NCBI GenBank assembly: GCA_964399545.1
Contig: CAYNRG010000002.1
Location: 124,001-188,000 of the forward strand
Origin: CAYNRG01 sp964399545
Lineage (GTDB): Bacteria > Bacillota_I > Bacilli_A > Erysipelotrichales > Erysipelotrichaceae
Reading direction: 5' to 3'
DNA length: 64,000 nt
The notes under the pieces are model-generated. The model was not told the origin of the DNA and did no database searches. It worked only from the letters and a program-made list of their open reading frames with translations. Below are positions 26,690 through 34,639 of the stretch, piece after piece. The position numbers and the translations under genes were made by a program. Within the stretch, counting starts at the first letter, position 1, and every line of letters begins with the position of its first letter.

Positions 26690-28155
26690 TGACTTTCTTT
26701 CCTAGCAGAACAACGTTTGTTTCTATAGCTGGATTAGATATCCAATGGTATGCAATTTTAATTTTAACAGGATTTTTAGTGACTGCATTTTTCAGTGTGA
26801 GAGAAATGAAAAAAGCAGGATATGATATGAGTGTTGCAGAAGATTTAGCTCTAGGATGCTTGATTGCAGGAATTATTGGAGCTCGATTATGGTTTTGTGT
26901 TTTCTATGACCTGGAGTATTATCTTGCAGATCCTATTCGATTCTTCCAAATTCGTCAAGGAGGATTAGCAATCCAAGGTGGACTAATTTTAGGAACGTTA
27001 TACGGTTATTATTATACAAGAAAGCGTAAGATTGATTTTATGCGTATGGCCGATATGATTGTTCCGCATATTTTAATTGCCCAGGCCATTGGACGCTGGG
27101 GAAATTTTGTTAATCAAGAAGCACATGGAGATATTGTAAGTGAAGCCTATTTTTCAAAATTTCCAACGTTTATTAAAGAGGGAATGTTTATTCAAGGGCA
27201 ATATTATGAACCTACATTCTTATATGAAAGTATTTTAAACCTTATAGGTTTTATAGTATTTGTTTTTATTCTAAAAAAATTAAACGAAAAATTTCACTTT
27301 ATGAAGCGTGGTGATGGTTTGTATTTCTATTTAGTTTGGTATGGTGCATCAAGATATCTTGTGGAAGGATTAAGAACGGATAGCTTAATGATAGGCAACT
27401 TTAGAATGGCACAGTTAACATCTATTGCATTTATAGCGGTTGGAATTATAGGATATTTAGGTGTTTTTAGAAAATTAGTGAAGAAGGAGAAGCCGATTGT
27501 TTTATTTGATTTAGATGGTACTCTTTTACATACAGAACCGGCAATTTTAGAAACGTATCGCTACTTATTCGAGAAGTATAAAACAGAAGATGCATTTACA
27601 CCAGAAATTCAGTTGGAAGTGTTGGGACCATCACTTGAAGAGATGTTTAAGAAACATTTTGCAGATCAAGATACTGAGAAGTTAATTAAGGAATATCGCG
27701 AATACAATTTTAAAATTCATCCTGAATATGTGACGATGATGGAAAACACAGAAGAACTACTAGGTTCTTTAAAACAACAAGGATATTCAATAGGAGTTGT
27801 TTCAACTAAATTTAGTGAAGGAATTCAATTAGGCTTAAAGCAATTTGGACTTGAAAAGTATGTGGATACGGTTGTTGGGCTAGATCAAGTAGAAAAAGGA
27901 AAGCCAAATCCAGAAGGGTTGTTTAAGGCTTGTCAAAATCTAAATCGTGGGCATGATAACTGTATTTATGTCGGAGATAGTTCTACGGATATAAGAGCAG
28001 CGAAAAATGCGGGCATGTTTTCGGTAGCGTATCTTTTTCATCCAGAAAGAGAAGAAAAGCTTCAAGCTGAAAAACCAAATCGCTCTATTCGCAATTTAAT
28101 AGAATTAGAAGAAATACTGAAGGAGGATCATGCATGGACAAGAAATATGATGTAA
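26689..28155 (+). CDS. lgt: Fusion: prolipoprotein diacylglyceryl transferase + PpaX-like HAD phosphatase
   Basis: A 488-residue protein starting at ATG 26689, overlapping the hprK stop. Residues 1 to ~262 are a seven-helix Lgt with the signature GRWGNFVNQEAHG and RQGGLAIQGG; it transfers diacylglycerol to the lipobox cysteine of lipoproteins. After KKEK, residues ~267-488 form a complete HAD hydrolase: VLFDLDGTLLHTEP (motif I), VVSTKF (II), KGKPNPEG (III) and YVGDSSTDIRAA (IV), resembling pyrophosphatase PpaX/phosphoglycolate phosphatase. In B. subtilis hprK, lgt and ppaX are near neighbours, so this is a fusion of a conserved order. The HAD half would be cytoplasmic and could hydrolyse the PPi made by HprK. 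Confidence 0.92.
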   Translation: MTFFPSRTTFVSIAGLDIQWYAILILTGFLVTAFFSVREMKKAGYDMSVAEDLALGCLIAGIIGARLWFCVFYDLEYYLADPIRFFQIRQGGLAIQGGLILGTLYGYYYTRKRKIDFMRMADMIVPHILIAQAIGRWGNFVNQEAHGDIVSEAYFSKFPTFIKEGMFIQGQYYEPTFLYESILNLIGFIVFVFILKKLNEKFHFMKRGDGLYFYLVWYGASRYLVEGLRTDSLMIGNFRMAQLTSIAFIAVGIIGYLGVFRKLVKKEKPIVLFDLDGTLLHTEPAILETYRYLFEKYKTEDAFTPEIQLEVLGPSLEEMFKKHFADQDTEKLIKEYREYNFKIHPEYVTMMENTEELLGSLKQQGYSIGVVSTKFSEGIQLGLKQFGLEKYVDTVVGLDQVEKGKPNPEGLFKACQNLNRGHDNCIYVGDSSTDIRAAKNAGMFSVAYLFHPEREEKLQAEKPNRSIRNLIELEEILKEDHAWTRNMM

Positions 28156-29051
28156 TTATCGTAGGAGGAGGACCCGCAGGAATGACAGCAGCAATTTATG
28201 CTTCTCGAGCAGGATTGTCTGTGGCTATGTTAGAACATGATGCACCGGGTGGAAAATTAGTCAAAACATTTAAAATTGAGAACTATCCAGGAATTATAGA
28301 AATGAATGGGGCAGATTTAGCTTACAAAATGTTTGAACACGCAAGTACATTAGGCGCTGAATATCTTTATGGAGACGTTGTGAATGTTGTGGATGGAGAT
28401 ATAAAGAAAGTTATTTGTGCGGATGGTCAAGAGTATCAAGGGAGGACTGTTATTTTTGCAACAGGAACTCAAGAACGTTTACTAAATATTCCAAATGAAA
28501 AAGAATTAGTAGGGAAAGGTGTTTCTTACTGTGCAGTGTGTGATGGGTCTTTCTTTAAAGACCAAGTAGTTACTGTTATTGGTGGTGGAAATTCAGCACT
28601 AGAAGAGTCTTTGTATTTAACTCAATTTGCAAAGCAAGTGAATATTGTGATTCGACGCGATGTTTTCCGAGCAGAGGAGAGTATCCAAAAGCATGTAGAG
28701 GAGAATTCAAAAATTAATGTGATTCGAAAGCATGTTCCTATTGAGATTATAGAGGAAAATGGCCAAGTAGGAGGAATCGTTTTAGAAAATGTAGACACTC
28801 AACAAAGAGAGACTATACCAACAAAAGCGATTTTTCCATACATTGGAGCAGTTCCGATCACGAAGGCAGTAGAACATTTAGGGATTACAGATTCAGCTGG
28901 CTATATTATTGTTAATGAAGCGATGGAAACAAGTGTTCCTGGAATTTTTGCAGCAGGAGATTGTACTGCGAAGCAATTACGACAAGTGATTACAGCTTGT
29001 GGAGATGGAGCCATTGCAGCGCAAAAAGCTTTTCATTACCTTAATGGATGA
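28134..29051 (+). CDS. trxB: Thioredoxin reductase
   Basis: A 305-residue FAD/NAD(P)H disulfide reductase. The FAD-binding motif VGGGPAGMTAAIYASRAG is near the N-terminus, the redox-active pair is in YCAVCDG (about 136-142), the NADPH motif is VIGGGNSALEE and the C-terminal FAD motif is GIFAAGDCT. The start lies inside the lgt fusion (22-base overlap) after AAGGAGGATC. It keeps thioredoxin reduced and closes the operon. Confidence 0.95.
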   Translation: MDKKYDVIIVGGGPAGMTAAIYASRAGLSVAMLEHDAPGGKLVKTFKIENYPGIIEMNGADLAYKMFEHASTLGAEYLYGDVVNVVDGDIKKVICADGQEYQGRTVIFATGTQERLLNIPNEKELVGKGVSYCAVCDGSFFKDQVVTVIGGGNSALEESLYLTQFAKQVNIVIRRDVFRAEESIQKHVEENSKINVIRKHVPIEIIEENGQVGGIVLENVDTQQRETIPTKAIFPYIGAVPITKAVEHLGITDSAGYIIVNEAMETSVPGIFAAGDCTAKQLRQVITACGDGAIAAQKAFHYLNG

Positions 29052-29075
29052 AAAGCTATAAAAATTGAGAAGATT

Positions 29076-29122
29076 AACTGTGTAGTTTAAGAAATAAAAC
29101 TTAACTTGCACAGTTTTTTTTA
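29076..29122 (+). terminator. Rho-independent terminator of the uvrA-trxB operon
   Basis: AACTGTG-x-AGTTTAAG pairs with CTTAACT-x-CACAGTT around an A-rich loop, followed by eight T. Confidence 0.8.
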
Positions 29123-29286
29123 ATTCCGGGAATTAAGATGGACTCCCTTTTTCTATTGACTCACGAGTTTATATAAAATATTTTAAATTACTAAATAATT
29201 ATATCACAAACAGTGATAGATTATAAGGTCTATCTTATTATATTAATATCTAGTATAATTGAAATATAAAAAGGAGAACTTAGGAT

Positions 29287-29988
29287 ATGAAATTAAAAAA
29301 AATTTTAATGCAGATGTTAGTTTTTCTTCTTTGCGGTAGTTTATAGAGTGGCAGCGTTTCTTTGCTGGTACATGCAGAAAATCATGAAACAGATGATCAA
29401 ACTGTGGATTTTATTCCAGAGGGTTATTATGAAAATATTGAACAGTATTTAATTGATAAGAAATTGACAGGAGGATTTAAACTTCGATTTCAAAACTCAT
29501 ACAAAATGACTAGATATGCCCAAGCAGATTATTCAGAAAAATTACTTAATTGTAAAACAAGTACAATTTCCTCACATGGATGTGCTTTAGTTGCTATGAC
29601 AATGGTTTCAAACTCTTTGGCTGGATATGACAAGTTTACTCCGATTACAGCAAATAATTTATTGAAAAATTATATTAGTTGTAGTATGAATTGGAGTGAA
29701 GGGGCTCGTAGATTAGGGTTCACATTAGATGCAATTGTAACATCTTCTCATAATCAAAAATTTGAAAATGCTATAGAGGTTGCCTTAGATAAAAATAAGC
29801 GAGTGATTATTCAAATGAAAGATTCAAAAGGTGCTTATCACTATGTTACGGTATTTGCTTATTATATTAATAGTGGGAATATGACCATTTATATTCGAGA
29901 TCCTGGTTCAAATAATTATCGAACATTATCAGATATGGAGTGCGCAGATAGACGATGGCGTGTTGATAAATATTATGTTTTTAGATAA
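29287..29988 (+). pseudogene. Secreted C39-like cysteine protease gene with in-frame stop in signal peptide
   Basis: ATG at 29287 (AAGGAGAA upstream) opens a signal peptide MKLKKILMQMLVFLLCG..., but codon 20 (29344-29346) is TAG. The same frame then stays open to 29988, resuming with SGSVSLLVHAENHE. The mature part is a Peptidase_C39_2-like domain with the candidate catalytic cysteine in SSHGCALVAMTMV, histidine in GAYHYVTVFAYY and aspartate in IRDPGSNN. A single CAG-to-TAG change would explain the break. Restart at TTG 29362 would give a cytoplasmic 208-residue protein with no export signal. Either the gene is recently inactivated, TAG is read through, or this is a sequencing error. Three lipoprotein genes follow. 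Confidence 0.8.
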
Positions 29989-30012
29989 TAAGGAAGAAAG
30001 AAGAGATGAATA

Positions 30013-30456
30013 ATGAAAAAGCTAATTATAATCTTATTACTTCTTGTAGGCTGCTCGCAGACAAGAAGTGATGATATAGACCTCTATGGTTTATCATATC
30101 TTGAGTTAAATGATGGTAGTGATCTTTACGATGTTAACCTTGAATTGGATGAAGAAATATTTGGAACATGGATTATTGATAGTGAAGATATGACTTATAG
30201 AAGTATCTTAGTGTTATATCCAAGTGGAACAGCATGGATATTAGAAGATACTTCTTACGGATTTTCAACACGAATTTTTCAATATAAAACTAAAGGAAAA
30301 ACTTTGATTTTGATGAGTCAAACTAAAGATTGGTATAGTGTTCCGTACTATCTTGTTTGGGAGTTGAATTATCAAATAACGAGTGATGAAGAAACCGTGC
30401 GATTAGTTTTAAATGATCGCGTGTATGTAAAAGCGGAGGATGATAGAAATGATTAA
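30013..30456 (+). CDS. Small lipoprotein (tandem family member 1)
   Basis: A 147-residue protein with a lipoprotein signal: MKKLIIILLLLVGCSQ, lipobox LVGC. The mature part is acidic and beta-rich, with EEIFGTWIIDSEDM resembling the first strand of a lipocalin-like or DUF-type barrel. I do not recognise a named family. It shares the GTW..D element and gene size with the two genes that follow (30449, 30898). It overlaps the next gene by 8 bases, so the three are one unit behind the C39-like gene. Confidence 0.75.
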   Translation: MKKLIIILLLLVGCSQTRSDDIDLYGLSYLELNDGSDLYDVNLELDEEIFGTWIIDSEDMTYRSILVLYPSGTAWILEDTSYGFSTRIFQYKTKGKTLILMSQTKDWYSVPYYLVWELNYQITSDEETVRLVLNDRVYVKAEDDRND

Positions 30457-30901
30457 AATTTTGGTAATATTCTGCTTGGTTCTTATGGGGTGTTCAACTG
30501 AGAAAGAAGAAGGTATAGTAGAAGATGTAAATCCATTTTATATGGGTTATCTAGAAGCAAATAATGGTAATCATTTATGGGAGGCAAAAGAAGGACATGA
30601 TCAAGAACTTGAAGGAATTTGGATTTTGGATGGTGGCCCGGCAGAAGGAATCGTATTTTACCCCAATGGAACTTTCTTTCATTTTTATACAATAGAAGAT
30701 AGATTGCATTATAGAGTAGGGGAATATCGATCAGAAGAAGAGAACCTCTATCTTGTCTTCACGAATAGAAATCCGAATAATCAGTATTCTATAACTGATA
30801 AAAGCAAATACACCATTGAGGGTGGAGATACAACTCGACTAAACTTGAGTATTTTCTCTAAGCAATTTGAAAAGCAAGAAAGCAAAGGAGGTCCACAATG
30901 A
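30449..30901 (+). CDS. Small lipoprotein (tandem family member 2)
   Basis: A 150-residue protein; start chosen at ATG 30449 because GGAGG (30435-30439) is correctly spaced for it and too close to the upstream ATG at 30440. Signal MIKILVIFCLVLMGCS with lipobox LMGC. The mature region has a short linker, then LEGIWILDGG and a beta-rich body (IVFYPNGTFFHFY) parallel to member 1 (LVLYPSGTAWIL). Function unknown. It overlaps member 3 by 4 bases. Confidence 0.75.
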   Translation: MIKILVIFCLVLMGCSTEKEEGIVEDVNPFYMGYLEANNGNHLWEAKEGHDQELEGIWILDGGPAEGIVFYPNGTFFHFYTIEDRLHYRVGEYRSEEENLYLVFTNRNPNNQYSITDKSKYTIEGGDTTRLNLSIFSKQFEKQESKGGPQ

Positions 30902-31413
30902 AAAAACTAATGTTTGGTATTATGGGGATGTTATTAGTAGGATGTCAAGCAAATTCACCGACTGTAAATTCAGAATTTGATTGTGAAGCGAACAAATATT
31001 CTTTACAGCTTTTAGATGAAGGAATCTTTGACTATTGTGTAGGAGGGGTATTGAATCAACCAGAAAGGTATGACCCAATGATTGAAGGGACTTGGAATTT
31101 TGACTCTGATAACTATCAAATGTGGACTATACGCAATAGTACAATAGCAATCTTTTATCAAGATGAAGGTAAATTTGTGGCTAAGGTCGGTGCAATCGAT
31201 ATAAATGAAGATTCACTTATTATTACAACATTGGATGATAAAAGAAACGAAGTAGTGAAGAAGTATCAATATGAGGTTGTAGAAGGTGAAAAAGTAGGCA
31301 CTATGGGTGATGAAGAAGTTTTCTCGACATACCTGAAAATTGTTGATGAAGAGAATCAATCTCATCAAGCAGTAAAATCTATTACTACAGCATTTGATCC
31401 ATTGGATGATTAA
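30898..31413 (+). CDS. Small lipoprotein (tandem family member 3)
   Basis: A 171-residue protein with signal MKKLMFGIMGMLLVGCQ (lipobox LVGC) preceded by AAAGGAGG. The mature part contains MIEGTWNFDSDNYQMW, aligning with the GTW element of members 1 and 2, then strands ending in a charged tail. It is the most diverged of the three. It starts on the ATGA overlap with member 2 and is followed by a terminator. Function unknown. Confidence 0.75.
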   Translation: MKKLMFGIMGMLLVGCQANSPTVNSEFDCEANKYSLQLLDEGIFDYCVGGVLNQPERYDPMIEGTWNFDSDNYQMWTIRNSTIAIFYQDEGKFVAKVGAIDINEDSLIITTLDDKRNEVVKKYQYEVVEGEKVGTMGDEEVFSTYLKIVDEENQSHQAVKSITTAFDPLDD

Positions 31414-31458
31414 TTTATATTTCAAATTATAAAGTCACAAAGGAAGAAAACAAGCAAA

Positions 31459-31486
31459 GAAGGTGTTGGTAAAACAACATCTTTTG
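31459..31486 (+). terminator. Rho-independent terminator of lipoprotein cluster
   Basis: AAGGTGTTG and CAACATCTT flank the loop GTAAAA, followed by TTTTGTT. One G-U pair. Confidence 0.65.
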
Positions 31487-31540
31487 TTATGGGAAATAAT
31501 GATAATGAACAAAAATTTTTGAAATTGAAAAAGATGCAAA

Positions 31541-31828
31541 TTATAATAGTAAGTTAGCTGCATGAGAAACCTGATTAGGCATCATATAATTAAGCGATTT
31601 TCTAGGATAAAGGAGATTTTTGAAGAACCATGACTTCACAAGAAGTTTATTTTTGGCAAATTCAATAGAAATCCTAGAGAAGGGTAGAACAACAAGCTCT
31701 CTTTTAACTGCATTAGTGGTGGTTTGAGGAAATTTAGAGAGTCATTAAGTGATTTCTCTATGGCTAAGATTACCAATATTCTTCCAATTTTGGATAAGAA
31801 TTCTTTCTGGTTGTGTTAGCGGTAGGGT
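31541..31828 (-). mobile_element. Decayed IS30-family transposase remnant (internally deleted)
   Basis: The minus strand reads in one frame as LTQPERILIQNWKNIGNLSH, two stops, then TTTNAVKREL, which is the N-terminal helix-turn-helix of IS30 transposases. It passes without a frame change into a C-terminal piece ending YPRKSLNYMMPNQV, the RPRKxLxxxTPxEVF ending of the family. The whole catalytic DDE core is missing. With stops and deletion it cannot encode an active enzyme. Terminal inverted repeats could not be defined. Confidence 0.75.
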
Positions 31829-31931
31829 TCACAATGATGCTTCTTTAGTCTATAGGTGGCTAACTTAATTTTACAATATGCAATAAACAAAGTTTTTGAC
31901 AAATAATCTATAATTTAAAGGATGATTTTGA

Positions 31932-31937
31932 TATAAT
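31932..31937 (+). promoter_or_regulatory. -10 element upstream of dnaX
   Basis: TATAAT within GATATAATG lies 35 bases before the dnaX start. A convincing -35 at normal spacing is not seen (TTGACA at 31896 is 30 bases away), so the promoter is only partly defined. Confidence 0.4.
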
Positions 31938-31971
31938 GAAACTAAATAGATTAAAGGAGGAAGGAAAGAAG

Positions 31972-33717
31972 ATGAGTTATAAGGCGCTATATAGAACCTA
32001 TCGTCCAACCTCTTTTGAAGAAGTTGTCGGTCAGAAACATATTGTAACTACCTTAATGAATGCTGCTAAGCAAAATAAAATAGCCCATGCTTACTTATTT
32101 TGTGGACCGAGAGGAACAGGAAAGACTTCAATTGCTCGGCTTTTAGCAAAAGCAGTGAATTGTGAAAATCAAGATCGTACCCCTTGTAATGAATGTAGTA
32201 ATTGTCAATCCAGTGATGCTGGAACCCATCAAGATATTGTAGAAATTGATGCGGCGAGCAGTAGTGGAGTAGATCAGATTCGAGATTTAATCGAAAAAGT
32301 AAAGTATTCTCCAATTCAAGGAAGATATAAAGCTTATATTATTGATGAGGTGCATATGCTTTCTCAGGGAGCGTTTAATGCACTGTTGAAAACTTTGGAA
32401 GAACCACCAGAGCATGTGTTGTTTATTTTAGCAACAACCGAACCCCATAAAGTCTTGGCAACGATTATCTCACGGTGTCAACGCTACGACTTTACAAAAG
32501 TATCCGATGAAGAGATTATTAGTCGATTAAATCATGTATTGGGTCAAGAAAAAATCGAGGTAGAACCTGAAGCGTTACGCCTTGTTGCAACCTTAGCGGA
32601 TGGAGGAATGCGAGATGCATTGAGTATATTGGACCAATGTATTGCATATGCACAGGACAAGATTACATTAAGGCATGTAAATGATGTATATGGCATTACC
32701 ACAGTGAATGAAAAGATTAATATGTTAGAGCGAATTGTACAAAAAGATGCGAAAGCACTATTATCGATGATTCAAGTTATGAATGAAAAAGGGATTGATA
32801 TTCGCCGTTTAACTAATGATTTAATCGAGATTTTAAAAGAAAGTGTTATTTATGCATATACCAAGGATGAAACTTTATTGAAGCTTTTGAATGAGGAGGA
32901 AGCTAAAGCGTTAGTTCAGCAACAAAGTCCTAAAGTTAGCTTAGAGATGATTGATGTTTTGATGGAAACAACGATATCTTATCGAAATGCAGCGAATGTT
33001 GCCTCTTATTTTGAGGTTGCTATTTTAAAGATGGTAGCCACAGTAGATGATAGTAAAGGTCAAGAGGCTCTACCACAAAAGGAAGAGAAAGTAGTGGCAC
33101 CTAAAAAGGAAGAAATCATTCAACAGCCACAGGTGGATAAGGAAGAGATCCTAGAAGAGCCTTCTTATCAAGAAGAGGTTGTAATTAATATTCCACAAAA
33201 GGAAGAGAAACAGAAAAAAGGATCTTCTGAGATACTCTATCAAGATACTGAATTTATTTTGGGATTATTGGTTCAAGCGGATAAAGAGAGTAAAGAAAAA
33301 GATCGAGAAGCATGGCAGAAAATTGAAAGTAAGACTCGTGAAATTGAGACAGCGCGGTGGGCAAACTTGTTAAAGATGGTGAGCATTGCGGCAAGTGGAC
33401 AAGATTTTATCTTGGTGTCTGCTGATCAAGAAGCTTTGGCAAACCAAGTGAATGAATTAGAAAACAATAAACAGTTGTATCAGTTCTTAAAGAATCATAT
33501 CGGAATTGATAAAATGATTATTGCACTTTCAAAACAACTTTTTGAGCAAGTGACCATTTCATTTGTGGAAAGAAGAAAGACCGGTACTTTGCCACCGAAG
33601 TCGATGATAAATAAACATGTAGAAGAGAAAAAAGAAGAAGTGAAACAGAAAACGAAAGAGGAACAGTTGGCTGATTTATTTGGGTCAACATTAACCATTA
33701 TTGAGGAGGAAGAGTAA
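31972..33717 (+). CDS. dnaX: DNA polymerase III subunit gamma/tau
   Basis: A 581-residue clamp-loader ATPase; the start at ATG 31972 follows AAAGGAGGAAGG and gives the canonical MSYKALYRTYRP N-terminus. Walker A is CGPRGTGKTSIARLL (about 42-56), four zinc-binding cysteines follow (C..C..C..C between about 64 and 79), Walker B is IDEVHML and the arginine-finger/SRC motif is IISRCQRYDF. A charged lysine/glutamate-rich linker (about 360-430) leads to a tau-like C-terminal domain. No slippery A-run frameshift site was noted. It heads the canonical dnaX-ybaB-recR block. Confidence 0.95.
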   Translation: MSYKALYRTYRPTSFEEVVGQKHIVTTLMNAAKQNKIAHAYLFCGPRGTGKTSIARLLAKAVNCENQDRTPCNECSNCQSSDAGTHQDIVEIDAASSSGVDQIRDLIEKVKYSPIQGRYKAYIIDEVHMLSQGAFNALLKTLEEPPEHVLFILATTEPHKVLATIISRCQRYDFTKVSDEEIISRLNHVLGQEKIEVEPEALRLVATLADGGMRDALSILDQCIAYAQDKITLRHVNDVYGITTVNEKINMLERIVQKDAKALLSMIQVMNEKGIDIRRLTNDLIEILKESVIYAYTKDETLLKLLNEEEAKALVQQQSPKVSLEMIDVLMETTISYRNAANVASYFEVAILKMVATVDDSKGQEALPQKEEKVVAPKKEEIIQQPQVDKEEILEEPSYQEEVVINIPQKEEKQKKGSSEILYQDTEFILGLLVQADKESKEKDREAWQKIESKTREIETARWANLLKMVSIAASGQDFILVSADQEALANQVNELENNKQLYQFLKNHIGIDKMIIALSKQLFEQVTISFVERRKTGTLPPKSMINKHVEEKKEEVKQKTKEEQLADLFGSTLTIIEEEE

Positions 33718-33718
33718 A

Positions 33719-34024
33719 ATGGATATTCAAAAGTTAATGAAACAGGCACAAAAAATGCAAGGAAATATTAAAAAAGCAGAAGAGGAATTGCTTCAAAAAG
33801 AGTATGAAGGAGTTGCCGGTGGAACAGCTGTAAAGGTCAAAATTAAAGGGAGTCATGAGGTGTTTGAAATTGAGGTTGAGGACGATTTAGTTGATAAAGA
33901 GAATAAAGAAGTATTGCTTGATTTAATTATGATTGCGATGAATCAAGCGATTGAAAAATCAGAAACAGAGAGAGAGGAAGTCATGGGTAATTTAACCGGA
34001 GGGGTTAAGATACCTGGGTTTTAA
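33719..34024 (+). CDS. ybaB: YbaB/EbfC nucleoid-associated protein
   Basis: A 101-residue DNA-binding protein; the start at ATG 33719 follows GAGGAGGAAGAG and gives MDIQKLMKQAQKMQ. The coiled helical N-terminus and the core VKIKGSHEVFEIEVED and a C-terminal NLTGGVKIPGF match the family. It lies one base after dnaX and two bases before recR, the conserved order in bacteria. Confidence 0.94.
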   Translation: MDIQKLMKQAQKMQGNIKKAEEELLQKEYEGVAGGTAVKVKIKGSHEVFEIEVEDDLVDKENKEVLLDLIMIAMNQAIEKSETEREEVMGNLTGGVKIPGF

Positions 34025-34026
34025 AG

Positions 34027-34623
34027 ATGTATCCTAAAGCTTTAGAAAGATTGATTGAAAATTTTAAAATGTTGCCTGGAGTTGGGGCTAAAACAGCAGA
34101 GCGCTATGCTCTTTTGATGTTGGACCGAACAGAGGAAGAGATTTTTGAATTTGCTACAGCTTTAATGGAGTCTAAAACAAAAATTAAGATTTGTCATTGT
34201 TGTGGAAATTATAGTGAAGAAGAAGAGTGTTCTATTTGCGTGGATTCAAGTCGTAGAAAAGAATTGATTTGTGTAGTAGAGTCTCCTAAAGATATTCTTG
34301 CTATGGAGAAGACACGTGAATATCAAGGCGTATATCATGTCCTTCATGGAGTTCTATCATCAACTAAAGGTATTTTGCCGGAAGATATTAATCTAGACTC
34401 TTTGCTAGAGAGAACAAAAGAAGGAGTAGAAGAAGTTATTGTAGCAACAAATCCAACAATGGAGGGAGAAACAACAGCACTCTATTTGGATCGATTGCTT
34501 AGCGATCAAGGAATTTTAGTGACCAGAATTGCGCATGGGTTACCAATGGGTGGTCATTTAGATTATGCAGATGAGTTAACTTTGATTAAAGCCTTAGAAG
34601 GCCGTGGACAAATGAAAAAATAA
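34027..34623 (+). CDS. recR: Recombination protein RecR
   Basis: A 198-residue RecR, partner of RecF/RecO in loading RecA at gaps. A helix-hairpin-helix (MLPGVGAKTAERYA), a C4 zinc finger (CHCCGNYSEEEECSIC) and the Toprim domain (ICVVESPKDILAME, then NPTMEGETTALYL) are in the expected order, ending with the Walker-like HGLPMGGHLDYADELTL. Immediately follows ybaB. Confidence 0.96.
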   Translation: MYPKALERLIENFKMLPGVGAKTAERYALLMLDRTEEEIFEFATALMESKTKIKICHCCGNYSEEEECSICVDSSRRKELICVVESPKDILAMEKTREYQGVYHVLHGVLSSTKGILPEDINLDSLLERTKEGVEEVIVATNPTMEGETTALYLDRLLSDQGILVTRIAHGLPMGGHLDYADELTLIKALEGRGQMKK

Positions 34624-34639
34624 AAGGGGAGGGAAAAGG

